Positions 34,796 through 46,113 of a stretch of DNA of 64,000 bases are shown in pieces (position 1 is the first letter of the stretch; the number at the start of each line of letters is the position of its first letter). Location of the stretch: the NCBI GenBank assembly GCA_013180625.2, contig SNVD02004419.1, positions 124,001 to 188,000 of the forward strand. Direction: 5' to 3'. The position numbers and the translations under genes were made by a program. The stretch comes from Boswellia sacra. Taxonomy: Eukaryota > Streptophyta > Magnoliopsida > Sapindales > Burseraceae. Below the pieces are notes generated by a model. It was given only the letters and a program-made list of their open reading frames with translations. It was not told the DNA's origin and ran no database searches.

Positions 34796-35952
34796 TCTTT
34801 CTCCGAGTCAGGAATTCTTCCATTATCGATTTGGTCTTGTAACTCATGTCAAAGGCCACGGCATTTGTCAGTGACATGGCCAATTTGCTGGTGGAAATCA
34901 CAATATTCATTATCCTTGTGGTTAGTTGGTCGTGGGTTTTGTGGAGGCTTTGGTGTCACCAAAACACCACAAATTGAGGATGAAGCTCCTCAAATACTTC
35001 AGATAAGGGTCTTCCTAATTGACTGAACTTTCTTAGTCGTTGCTCTTCTACATCCTCGTCATCTGAGCTGGTAGTTTGGTTATACTACCCTTGATTTCTT
35101 ATAGTGTAGTTATTGTTGCTTCTTTTCTACCTAGCCTCCAAATCTTCTATTTGGATGCTCGAATCATACAATACTTCGAAAGTTTTGATTAGAAAGCCCA
35201 CGAGCCTAACTCCAACAAAAGAATGGGCCCCATTGAGCACCATGTGCACCTAGTACGTTTCTGTGAGCCTCATGGTCATCTTGGCAGTTTTATCCTTCAT
35301 CGAACCAAATATTCTGAAAAAGTCTCATTGGGCTTTTAGCGAGTCGTCTCCAAATCCCTCAAAGTTACCCCCAGTTGAGTATTATGGCGATACTACTTCA
35401 CAAACTATTTAGATAGCTCTTCTCAATCTTGTTAAATCCTTTTAGGCTAATCATGATACCATACTACCGCATCATCTTCTAAGGATAGTATAAAGTACTT
35501 CAAGATATATTCCTTCATCAAAGGAAGGGTGGCCATGATAGTCGCATACTGTCTCAAATGAGTTTTAGGGTTGCCCTCTCCATTGAATTCGGGCAAGTCT
35601 GGCATTCGAAACTTTGATGGCAAATCACTATTCCCAATAAGCAATATGTCATCTAGGTCTTTGACACATTTCAGCCTCTTCTTTTTAAAGAGAGATTGAA
35701 CCTTCTCCATGTCTTTGGCTAATTACCTGACTAATTCAGGCTCATCTTGGTTGGCTGGGCCTTCCCCCCTATTTTTTCCTTGACTAGTCTCATCTTCATC
35801 ACTGTCATTACGTTTGGGTGGTGGCTGGTTCATGCAGTTAGGCCCGTGTTGTAAAGCTTGTATGAGTTGAGTTAGGCCATTTGTTGTTGGAGTGCAGTCA
35901 TCTCAGCCCTTAATTGGACTATCCCTTGATTGTTATTGTTTGGTGCAGCCAT
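34796..35952 (-). pseudogene. gag: Tat-like gag, minus strand, decayed
   Basis: ATG at 35952 opens MAAPNNNNQGIVQLRAEM. Frame 35710-35447 holds MPDLPEFNGEGNPKTHLRQY and the LEDDAVVWYHD motif of Tat gags. The Cys/His box CDFHQQIGHVTDKC is at 34902-34861, followed by QDQIDNGRIPDSEKE. Homology then stops abruptly near 34796, where pol should follow. Several stops and frame changes. It belongs with the leader and LTR to its right. Confidence 0.8.
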
Positions 35953-36719
35953 TTCAATGACTATTTCCCATTGTCTTGTTAAACGACCACCTCGTCTAAC
36001 CTAAAACTATGGTGGCTACAAAACAAAGGTGTTAGTGCCATGCATGCATGAATGCATGATATGATGCATGCTCATACAAGGGCATAGACAGACTTTCAGC
36101 CTTCTAACCTTATTTCTCTCACACATATGAGGTCCAGTCTTTTTTCCTGAGATTTTTGGTCACATTCCCAAGTCATCATCATGGGATGTAGGAATGTGAG
36201 ATTCTCTCTCCTAATTCTATCATTCAAATTGATGTTGGATTCTTCATGATTATCATAACACGATTCTTAACTCATGGCACATGCCTCCATTTTGCTTTAG
36301 TGAATTGACATATGGCATTCGTTCATGGTTCCATGAGGTTTAAGTCAATGTCATTCTAATCACGTGGAATTTACATCTATAGATATGCATTTCAAAATAG
36401 GTTTTGGACATTCATCCTAGTGAAAATTTCCAGATTCATCTATATAGGCTTGAGTCTCAAGGGTCCAATGGCCTAGGCTCCTTCGAGGAAGAGATGTGCC
36501 CTTGGGCAGGTCTCTTTTTATACTAAGTCAATGGTATGTGCTTAAAGGTGGTAACACCAACATAAGTCATCTAAGGGTCAAATGGAGTCAAAGACTTCTC
36601 ATGCCAATGCCACACGACTAGTTTAGGTAGTTTTGTGTGCAAAGTGTAGTGATGCAAGGACTTAAAATAACAAAGTAAGATATTACAATTTGGTGTCCTA
36701 ATCGAAATCAACTTCTCTT
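35953..36719 (-). other. Leader of the minus-strand Tat element
   Basis: Non-coding; matches 572-1377 and the Tat-2 leader in reverse complement, including the CATGCA cluster (36038-36070) near gag. The CACGTG of the other leaders has decayed here. Confidence 0.65.
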
Positions 36720-36738
36720 ATCCCTAATACAGTCACCA
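36720..36738 (-). other. Primer-binding site of the minus-strand Tat element
   Basis: TGGTGACTGTATTAGGGAT on the minus strand, three bases after the LTR end, equivalent to 554-571. Confidence 0.55.
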
Positions 36739-36741
36739 CTG

Positions 36742-38769
36742 TGAACAAGGATTTCATCGTACTAGAGCATTTGCAACCACGACACTGTATTAAAGCCTCG
36801 TCTGAAACTTAAAAGAATACAAACAAATCATGGGCACGTCAAGAGAAATGGAGTCGCCACCCAATTAGGAGTGAATAAGATAATTCAGTCCCTCGCTTTA
36901 GGACTTAAACTACCCTTATCCCTTCATAGACAGGTTCAAAAGGTTATATACAAGTTATTCACCTCCCTGAATAAAAATCCGACCTCTACTATGGTATACT
37001 AAATAAAAATATCTTAAGTTGTTATACAGCCTACCTAAGTGTTTCATTTTACGCACACATTGTTTATTTTATATTCTTTAAGCAAATAAGATGATTTCAT
37101 AAGCGGTTCATTTTATGCACACATTGTTTATTTTATCTTCTTTAAGCAAATAAGGTGATTCATTCATGACAGTTTTATATTCATACAAAGAAGGAGGGAG
37201 GAGAATAGAGTTATATTTCCTTGCTAACATGGGACAATAGGAAGAGGATTAAAACAATTGTTATTTAACAATAAAGTAAATTCTATTTCTAACACTTTAA
37301 ATATCCATTCATTCATTCATATAAATCATATATTCCAATATCAAATATAAACAATCATTTCGAGGCTCGATAAAAAGAATTCCTCAGTATCACATGTGAG
37401 TCTATTCAATGTTTATCAAACCTCTACATGCATATTCATTCATTCAATCACTATTATAAGTAATGGTCCCTCACCATCAACATGAGTCTACTATCAACTC
37501 ATGGCATCATTCTAATCATATTTCTAAACATGGCATTTATAAAATCAATCAATCAATTATAATTCAATACAAAGCCATAATCTAGAATCATGACACTTCT
37601 ACCTAGATTTGATATTTCTTATCATGATAATTCTACCTAAGCATGGCAATTTAATCATAGTGAATCATAACATTTCTACCTAAACATAATGTTTCTAACA
37701 TAATTCAATCAATTAATATCAATCATGGCTATTCTAGCCCAATTCAAATACTCAAGGGTAAACATAGTACTTCTTACCTACTCTGTTCTATTTCTTAGCA
37801 TGTCTCAAAAAGCATAAGTCTTTCTAGCATGCTTCTAACAAAAATGAGCTCCTAAACATGATTCTAAACATGTATTCATAACATGATTCTAAGCATCCAT
37901 AAAGAAATAAAATCCCTTTTCATGTTTCTAAATAAGGAAAGGAAAGTTGACTTACCTTGACAAGCATTTCTATCTTGCAAGATAAATAAAAGGTTAAACA
38001 ATTTTATATAACCCTAGTCATGCTTCGAGCATCAAAATAAAACATAAACATGCTCATTTTAGGCATAAATAAATATAAACATGCTTTAAAAAAAAAAAAA
38101 ACTAAGAAAAGAGGAGAGAGAAGAGAGAACTTCTCTAAAGACGTACCTTTTTTCAGCTTAGAGCAATAGAATGTCTCAAAAAATATTAAACTAGAAAATA
38201 CTCTTTCAATTCTCAATTGTGTCTTGAAAAGGAAGAGTAAAGATTTCAATGTGTCTTCAAAGTGACGAGGAGGGAGGTTTGCACAGTTGAGGGTTGAAGT
38301 TGGAAAAAGAAGGAAGAAATCAAAAATGGAAGGTTGGAGGTGTAATTTTCCAAAAATAATGGAGGAATAACCGGTTAGTTGTGTGAGGACCGCTGACTGA
38401 CAATGGGATAGCTGGCCAGTTGTGGGTGGACCACCTACCAGTGGTGCCCCACCAAGCCCCCTTATTTTGCATTTTTCAATGCAATCTTCCTTCGACCTTT
38501 GTCTATTTGATTGCACATAACTCTTCAAGTTCAACTTCGATTTGCAATCCGTAAAATTGTGTGAAAACTAGACATCTGTAGCTTCACAATAATCGATAAC
38601 TCATCATTAGATTCCTTGTGGATTAACTTTTGTGATTTTTCAAATTCATGTGTCATTTTTTGAAACTTTTGATTTGTTCCTCAACTCTCTTCTCTTTGCT
38701 TCTAGGGGCATTTTGGTCATTTTCTTTGCTCATCATTCGTCATTGAGACTTAAAAATCAAGTGTCTACA
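36742..38769 (-). repeat. Tat-type 5' LTR, minus strand, complete
   Basis: On the minus strand it runs from TGTAGACACTTGATTTT (38769) to CCTTGTTCA (36742), 2.03 kb, the only copy with the canonical TG start. It contains the sections typical of the family: TAGGCTAGAA and CATGATT words, GTGAGGAATTC, and the polyT/CCTCTTCC block. Confidence 0.83.
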
Positions 38770-40388
38770 AGACGGAAATCCAAAAACTCATTGAAGGCCA
38801 GATGATATCGTGATGGCTACCACTCCTTTATCAAATGAGTATATCTTGAAGTGCTTCATGCTATTCTTAGACGATGATATGGTAATATGGTATCATAACC
38901 TTCCCAAGAGAGTTTGAAAAGATTGGGAGGAATTATCTAAATAGTTCATGAAATAATATCACCATAATACCCAACTGGAATTAACCTTGGGGGATTTGGA
39001 GGCAACTCGCCAAAAGCCCAATGAGAGTTTTTTTGAGTACTTGGTCCGTTAGAGGGCCAAAGCTCTCAAGATGACCACGAGGCCCACGGAGAAGGATTAA
39101 GTTTGTATAGTGATCAATAAGGCTGATGTTTTCATTAAAGATAGGATTGCATACTTTTCCATCAAAACAATTGAAGATTTGTTTGATTCAGGCATTCAAA
39201 TAGAAGACTTTGAGACAAGCAAGAAGAGAAGCAAAAATAGTTACCTCAAAAAAAGTTAAGGGTAGTATCATCAACGAAGAATGTTGAGGTGAAGGCAGTC
39301 ACTCAACAAAAGAGGTTTAGCCATTTGAAAAGACCATTGTCAAAAATCTTTGGAAGGATGCAAACTAAAGGGCTTTTGTAACCATTATAGCCAAGAGAGC
39401 TTCCAAATCCATTGCGAAAGAATTATAGGCATCATGAGAAGTGTGAGTTTCATCAAGTGACCAGTCATAAGACCGACGATTGCGCTGGTCTCTACCATGA
39501 GATCCAGGACTTGATTAACAAAGGTCAAATTTCTAATCCATAGCCACAAGAGCCTCACAGAAGAAGCAACCCACCACCCAATTATAATTGGGTACCTCCT
39601 CCAACAACTAACATGATTGAGTCAGGCTTGATCGAGGAACAAGTCATGAACTCTTTCAAAGGGAGGATCGAGCAAGGTCGAGAGAGCCAAGAGAACAAAG
39701 AAGTTCAAGCTTGAGTAACAAGAGGGATCCACTAGAAAGCTGACCATGAAGAAGAAAGCCAAGGAAGAAAAGCTTTAGGACCAAGCACCATCCATCGACC
39801 TTGCTACCTTTATTGAAGAGAGGATCAAAGACATCTAGTATGAGAAAATATTTATGCCTGATGAGGAAGACAGTGTATATGTTTCCAATTTTAATGCAAT
39901 GAAAAATCCATTTGCTTACTTGTGTGATGTCTTTCCTAATAGAACTGTGCATGATAATTTGCATTTCACTAGCATGTTTGAAATCCATACCATTCAAACT
40001 CATGGCAATAATCTTGATACAATTGAAAAACCCAAGAACATGTGCATGGCACTTGATATAACTCCTAAAGAGAGAGAGAGAGAGATTCGAAAAATTACTA
40101 AACAAATATGAAAAAGTCTTTGCCCGGTCCTATGATGGCATGCATGCAGTCGATAGAAGTATCATTGAGCACATGATTCCAATGTATCCGTTCATGAAGT
40201 TGGTCAAATAGAAGTTGAGGAGGCTGAGTTGGAATGGGCTTAGAAAATCAAAGAAGAAATCTTCAAGCATATTAGAGCCAAGTTCCTAGATGTGGCAAAG
40301 TATTCAGAATGGTTAGCCACATCATGCTAGTGCCAAAGAATGATGGAAGGGTCTGAATATGTGTTGAATATCGAGACTTGAACAAGGC
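38770..40388 (+). pseudogene. Tat gag-to-RT fragment, internally deleted
   Basis: Plus-strand remnant between two outward-facing LTRs. It starts in mid gag (LEDDDMV-like, 38860), passes the Cys/His box CEFHQVTSHKTDDC (39442-39483) and the gag tail, then near 39720-39770 jumps straight to the pre-RT block (frame 39854-40111: FNAMKNPFAYLCDVFPNRTV), so the linker, protease and G-patch are deleted. RT begins (WLAT... MMEGSEYVLNIET-like, shifted frames) and is cut at 40388 by the Tat-2 LTR. Confidence 0.75.
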
Positions 40389-40887
40389 TAGTAGACACTA
40401 AATTTTTGAGGCTCGATGATGAAATGAAGATGAATGTTGAGCAAAGAAAATGACCAAAATGCCCTTGGAGGCCAAGAAGAGAGGGGTGAGAAGGAGTTGG
40501 TAAAGAGCCTCGAGAACTAACATATGACTTTGAAAAATCACAAAAACCAATCCAGGAGGAATCTGATGTTGAAATCATATACCGTTGCAAAGCTACAGAT
40601 GTTTAGTTTTCGTAGAAATTTACGGATTATAAATAAGAGTTGAACTGAAAAAGTTATGCATGATTGAATTGATGAAGGTCTGAACTGGTTGCATCGAAAG
40701 ATGATAAAAAAAGAAAGGGTTGAATGGAAATTGATCAATCGGCCATTAGACAGTCGCCCAGCTGCCTAAGATAGTCGCCCAACTATTGATCAATGGTTGG
40801 TCGTCCATCATATGGCCGCCCGACCCTTGGATGCTTAATTTCAGAAATTTGCTTAGAAACTTTCCTTTTTCATCTTTACCCCTCTCC

Positions 40888-40895
40888 TATATAAA
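40888..40895 (+). promoter_or_regulatory. TATA box in Tat-2 5' LTR
   Basis: TATATAAA after CTCTCC, conserved in position among Tat LTRs here. The insertion downstream would separate any transcript from Tat-2 gag. Confidence 0.5.
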
Positions 40896-41433
40896 TTCCT
40901 CTCTTCTCACATTGTAATACTCACCGATTATCGAATACAATCATCTCTTCTCCCTCTTGAAGAAATGCTCGAAAATTCGAGAAGTCTTTTCCAGTATAAA
41001 TATTTTTAGGCGTTCTATTGCTGTAAACCTGAAAATGGTATGTCTTGAGAGCAGAATTCTCTCCTTCCTCCTATTCTTTCCTTTACTTTTCTTGCTTATA
41101 AAAAACATGTTTAAGGTTTTATTTTATGCTTAGGGGCATGTTTAGGGCTATTATGAATTGTTCTAATCCAATTTATTTTGCAAGATAGATAAGCGTGTCG
41201 AGGTAAGTTCGCAATCCTTCTTTTTTTTAGAATCATGCTTAGGAATTTTTTTTTCTTTTGTGAATGATTAGAATCATGACTAGGAGAATATGTCTAGAAT
41301 CATGCTTAAGAGCACATGATTAGAATCATAGTAGCAAAACTTATTTGTTTTGATGAATGCTAGGAAATAGCATAGAATAGGTGAGAATTACCGTTTTACC
41401 CTTGAATGCCATGATTGATGTTAGATGTTTGAG

Positions 41434-41438
41434 TTAGA
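41434..41438 (+). other. Target-site duplication, left
   Basis: TTAGA directly before TGATGAAC; the right partner TTAGG is at 49643-49647. The uninterrupted LTR copies read TTAGGCTAGAAT here, so the left copy carries the change. Confidence 0.65.
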
Positions 41439-42964
41439 TGATGAACACTTAAATATGTATGTTTAATAAGAGCTTAGTTCATCATATTGCATTAATAGTG
41501 TCATTAAATTCCTCAACTTAAGCATATTTGTAGTCTTTGCATCTTTGGAATTAACTTCCTATTAATTTTGGTTTTGTTACAGGTTCGGTAAAATGGGCAT
41601 AACTCTCTATTTATATATCAGAATGGTGCAATTCTTAATTTTTTCGAAAGCTGATTCAATTGTCTACAAGATTACATTTCACAAGCATCATCAAATTCGG
41701 GTTCTTAGTAGACCAAAATTGGGCTTGAAGTGAACCCATCTACAGTCTCGGCCCAGTCTGACCAGGCCTCAGTATTTGGACCGTATCTCTCAAAATACGT
41801 ATCCAAATTGTGTAAATCAATATGTTCTAGAAAAATGAGAGAAATATCTACAACTTTCATGAAGACATGTGATTAAAATTCTCAACATTTAATGTCAAAA
41901 TTGATGGTCAAAGTCGGTGCCTAATGATCCCAATTGTCAAAGATATTTACAACTAATATTTGACAATTATGCCCTTGTAATTTGACAAGTTTGCCCCTGG
42001 ATGTATCTATAAATAGAGGTGCCTTGTGACCCATTAGGGCATCTTGGCCTTGGCTGGAACATTTTGGCTTTGGCTAGGATCTTGTATTGTGTTTTGTGTG
42101 TTTATGTTATTAATGAATTTCCTTTTTCTTACATTTTATTTTCTTTCTATTATAATGTTCTTCTAATTTCTCTTTTGCTAAGGTGAAAGGGTGAAACCCT
42201 TGATATGAGAATAAGGATTCTCTAACCCTTAATATGTGCTTAATAATCTTAATCTTATAATGTTTATTCAATATGATTTATATTTAATTTCTTAATCAAT
42301 CTTGACACCACTCGTAAAGTGGAGGTCTTGATCCATTGTCGACAATCCTTGGCACATCAAATGCTTGGATCCTTTCTAGATGATGTATGGTTCTTCCTTA
42401 CCGACACGAATCTAGTTAGGACCCTTGATTTGTTGTAGACATATGATGATTGGCACATTGGATGCTTGAACCCATTTACAAGAAGTGGTATAAATGTTGG
42501 TAATGAAACAAATATAATTCATATAACTAAAATGGGCTAATTATCCTTATTCGAAATATCAAGGGCGGATCCCCTAACCTTAGCCTTCATTGTTATTGTG
42601 TTAATTCCTCTTGTATTTTAATTATTCTATTGTTTATGAACTTTTTATTATTTACTATGGTAGGTTCTACCACCTTATGAAATTGTTCTTTAATTTACTA
42701 TGGTTGGTTATACCACCTATTTCCATGGATGGTTTTACCTCCTCTTGCTTTTTGTTTTCTATTTGAATGGTCGGTAATACCACCTACCATCTTACATACT
42801 TGTTGATATTATCATGTCACCTCTTTGAATCATCCATATCACATTTTTTAGCTTATAATTTGTAACGCTTAAATTCCCTTCCTCGTGGATCGACCCCGGT
42901 CTCACCGGGTTTTATTACTTCGACACTCCTATACTTGGGAGACAATCCTTTTTCGGATGTGTCA
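41439..42964 (+). repeat. LOG element 5' LTR
   Basis: 1,526 bases. TATA box at 42008-42015. By eye it differs from the 3' LTR by a few percent overall, with more differences in the first 480 bases (about 30 by eye) than after that. It ends GATGTGTCA six bases before the primer-binding site. Confidence 0.92.
42008..42015 (+). promoter_or_regulatory. TATA box of the LOG element
   Basis: TATAAATA followed by GAGGTGCC; identical in the 3' LTR (48684-48691). It is the likely start of the genomic RNA that would include gag and LOG. Confidence 0.6.
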
Positions 42965-42970
42965 AGTTTT

Positions 42971-42988
42971 TGGCGCCGTTGCCGGGGA
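42971..42988 (+). other. Primer-binding site (tRNA-Asp type)
   Basis: TGGCGCCGTTGCCGGGGA, six bases after the LTR. This sequence is the known primer-binding site of Athila-group elements, complementary to the 3' end of tRNA-Asp. Confidence 0.88.
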
Positions 42989-43205
42989 AGGTAAAATTTG
43001 GCGTACAAAATTGTAAGTATTTTCTTTTCTCATTTCTATTTTTATTTTTCTTGCATACGTTCATCTCTTCTCTCCCCATTTCTATTTTTATTTTTTCTTG
43101 CATGTGTTCATCTTTTCTTTCTCTTTGCATTAATTGGTAGAATTTTTAGTAGCCACTCATTTTGTCTAAAAAAAAAATCATGCTCATGTCCAACCAAGAA
43201 CATTG
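42989..43205 (+). other. LOG element leader
   Basis: T-rich stretch with two copies of CATTTCTATTTTTATTTTTCTTGCAT-like sequence (about 43028 and 43076), a 50-base tandem repeat. No gene. Confidence 0.6.
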
Positions 43206-45195
43206 ATGGACTCCATAAATCTTAGGAGAGCTTGTGCACAATCATGCATAGTCTTCCCTCATGATGCATTATACTTAGACCATGAATCAGATTTCATTCA
43301 ATTCTTACCCCACTTTCATGGCCTAGATGTTGAAAACCCATTTTTGCACTTGAGAGAATTTGAAGAGTTTTGTAACACTTATAGTGACCTAAATTATAGC
43401 ATAAACAGCTTAAGATTAAAGCTTTTTCCTTTTTCTCTAAAAGATAAAGCTAAGACATGGCTACAAAATCTTAGGTCAAGATCCATTAGCTCATGGGATG
43501 AAATGCAACAACAATTTCTTAAAGAATTCTTTCCTCCCTATAGAACAAATTTTTCTCAAAAATCAAATCATCAATTTCACTCAAAAACAAGGAGAGACAT
43601 TTTATCAATGTTGGGATAGTTATAAAACATTGCTTAATACTTGTCCTCATCATGGTTTGGAAACATGGGAACTAGTTCTAATTTTCTATGAAGGTCTTAC
43701 ACATCAAGCTAGGCAAATGGTAGAATTAATGTGTAATGGACAATTTGAAAATAAAGACCCTGATGAAGCCATGGATTTCCTAGACTTACTAGCGAAAAAT
43801 GCCAAAAATTGGAACAATGTTGGCACCTATGAGGTACCAAGAACGTCTAGTAGAGGCATATATAACTTTAGGGAGAATCATGATCTACATGTTAAATTTA
43901 CATCCCTAGCTAGGAAAGTCGAGGACTTAGAAATGTGGTCTATGCAAGAAATTGTCTGTCAAACTTGTAATTGTAGTGATCATCCTACGGATGATTGCCC
44001 AATTGTGTCTACCTTTAGGAAAAGTCTCCATGACCAAACCAATGTTTTAAACACTTTTCAAAGGTCAAATCCTAATCCTTACTCACAAAAGTTTGGATGG
44101 AAAAATCACTTGAATTTTGATTGGAGGAATGATAATCATGCACAATCTTACCAACCTCCCTTTCAATCATGTCAAAATTTTCAAAAAGCTCATGATCATG
44201 CATCTTATAAGGATCTTGAAGAAACATGGAATTCATTCATTGCAAAGCAAGAGGCTTTTAATAGTCAAGTTGCTCAAACTATGGCAAACTTGAATGATGC
44301 TCTTGAAAAACTTGCATTTGCATTTAGTACTCATGAGAAAGGTGTGTTTCCATCTCAACTCGAGCCAAACCTCATCAATCCACATGTGAGTAATCCAAGT
44401 AGCCAACATCTTCTCAAAGATTCGGTAAGTGCTCTTCATGATGGTAAGGTTGATCAAGAACATATTCCTAACCCTTATGAGAAAGATGATGAATCAATCC
44501 TAAAGGGTAAGGAAGAGGTTAATCAACTCACACCTAACAAAGAAAAGACCGAATCCTCACTTATGCATTATGCAAAGGAATTTAACCAAAATTTTGATAT
44601 TAATGAATTTTTCGAGCATGATGAAAATGAAGAAGCTAATAGGACAAAAACTAACGTGGAAGACTATATCCAAAATGAGAATTTTTCAACTCCTTCGGAA
44701 ATCGGGTTACTTAGTTCTTTTGAACCAAGTATGCAACTACTGCCCATTGCTTCTAAAGGATTTTCATTGCTTGATTTTGTACAGGTGAAGGAGATTAAGA
44801 TGTGGGAGCCATGGTTCGAAAAAAGGCAGGAAGAAACATGCACACTCAATAAGGCATGCTTTAAGGACAAACAAACTCAGATAGTGGTAATCTCTTTAAT
44901 TCTCACAAATAAAGGAAAAAGAAAGGTACCACCTCAATGGCATATTTTTGACCGTGGTAAATCACTTTCGAAGAGATTCCTCTTTTTGCATTTCTTTATA
45001 ATGATTGATCAAATTTTATCCATCTATGCCATATTTTCATTTTTATTTTTATTCTTGGTTTTTGCTATCATTTCTAGTTTGTTTTTATTTTATTTTGTGT
45101 GCGTTTATTTTAGTTGTGTGTTTTTATTTTATTTTCCGGTCAAGTGGCGGATACGGTACTCCGTGGCTTTTAAAGTCGGTTTTTCAGTTCCCTAA
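43206..45195 (+). pseudogene. gag: Athila-like gag with one frameshift
   Basis: Forms the particle. ATG at 43206 opens a 137-residue frame (LPHFHGLDVENPFLHLREF, then LFPFSLKDKAKTWL), the Athila-type gag core. At the five-T run 43550-43554 the homology moves to the next frame, which is open for more than 540 codons: ETFYQCWDSYKTLL, CPHHGLETWELVLIFYEGL, and the knuckle CQTCNCSDHPTDDC near 43957-44000. So a single extra base is the only visible lesion in about 2 kb. The last 75 codons are T-rich and hydrophobic and are probably not protein-coding in origin. The shift could be a mutation, a sequencing error or, less likely, a programmed slip. Confidence 0.85.
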
Positions 45196-45249
45196 AAACT
45201 GTTGCTCACCTTGCATCCATTTTCTTTTCTTCTCTCTCATTTTCTTCAC
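45196..45249 (+). other. Short spacer before unrecognised ORF
   Basis: Pyrimidine-rich TTTTCTTTTCTTCTCTCTCATTTTC stretch before the ATG at 45250. Nothing coding. Confidence 0.5.
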
Positions 45250-45798
45250 ATGGATACCATTCTCTCAAAATTGCACAAACATTTTCCCTCTCTTCCTCAA
45301 AATGATTTGCTTAAAATTTATAAAGCTCGTGCAGAAAGACTAAGGTTGTTGATGCGTAAAGGTATTCCTGCTGATTTAAGATGGTTAATTGAAGCCAAGG
45401 TTCGATTTTCCTATGAATTTTCAGATAATCTTGTGTCTCACATGCCAGGTATGGGAAAAAGCTCTTACGCCAAAAAGCGAAGAGCAAAAAGGTTACAAGT
45501 TTGTACCAGATGTGCAAGATGGACTTGTAACCAGCGTTGCCGCTCCTTGGGATATTTGTCTAATAATCGAGAGGATAAGTTACAGTTCATCAATAATGGA
45601 CTGAGTAGGGAGTCTTTGGATGATATCTGAGTGACTCTTGAGACGCATTCTTGTGGACTTGTACAGCGTGAAATTTTTAATTTGTGGACACAATTCCGAG
45701 ATGAGCAGGAACGCTATAGTCTTGGGAATCTGACTCAAAACGACCCTGTTTACCAGTTTATAAGAAAACTGGATGGGAAGCATATCCCCAACTCATAG
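45250..45798 (+). pseudogene. Unrecognised basic Cys-rich ORF with one internal stop
   Basis: ATG at 45250 opens a 126-codon frame to TGA at 45628-45630; the same frame then stays open for 55 more codons to TAG at 45796. The protein is basic: RAERLRLLMRKGIPADLRW near the start, KKRRAKRLQ, then the compact Cys motif CTRCARWTCNQRC (CX2CX4CX3C), followed by NREDKLQFINNGLSRES and, after the stop, NLWTQFRDEQERYSLGN. I do not recognise a family. The Cys cluster and charge suggest nucleic-acid or metal binding. It could be a second captured host sequence or a lineage-specific extra ORF of the element. The TGA is the only interruption. Confidence 0.5.
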
Positions 45799-46113
45799 AA
45801 GGTGTTTAAGCCGTTTCTGGACGTAAAACCAGAGGAAGATGTGAGCCACAGTCACAACTATCTGTACATATGCATGCGTGCCATCATTTTTGAATTTTAA
45901 TACCTCATAGCTGTCATTTTTGAATTTGTATCTTTTGTTTGACTTATGGTGTCTTATTTCATCATCTTTTGAATTTTTATGCATTATTGTCAACTTTTTC
46001 AACAAACAACCGAGCTACCTAGATAGATATCATCATTAGCATACCTTTTTGCACTCCATAAATACCACATGTCTTGTTCTCTTCTTCACACATAGTTAGA
46101 GAGTTACATAGAC
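45799..46113 (+). other. Spacer upstream of LOG
   Basis: 315 bases, AT-rich, with TTTTTGAATTTNTA words repeated around 45887-45975 and TCTTCTTCACACATAG before the LOG ATG. It may derive from the 5' untranslated part of the captured LOG transcript; I see no start codon context or domain here. Confidence 0.4.

Larger units (their letters stand above)
40389..41438 (+). repeat. Tat-2 5' LTR, first part
   Basis: From TAGTAGACACTAAATTTTTG to GTTTGAGTTAGA, where the LOG-carrying element begins. Contains TATATAAA at 40888-40895. The LTR resumes at 49643. Without the insertion the LTR would be about 1.97 kb, matching the 2.03-kb copy at 36742-38769. Confidence 0.82.

Noticed and set aside
38004..38534. 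176-codon minus-strand frame
   Set aside because: It falls inside the LTR at 36742-38769, and the other LTR copies do not keep the frame.
44960..45195. Two apparent membrane segments at the end of the gag frame, as in an envelope-like protein
   Set aside because: The stretch is T-rich DNA (TTTTATTTTTATTC) that would read as Phe/Leu in any frame; no envelope-like features elsewhere.
43498..45195. Separate 565-residue gene starting at 43498
   Set aside because: The sequence before the T-run belongs to the other frame; this is the second part of one gag with a frameshift, and the Met at 43498 is incidental.
45005..45343. 112-codon frame overlapping the gag end and the unknown ORF
   Set aside because: Out of frame with both and rich in Phe/Leu from T-runs; a shadow.
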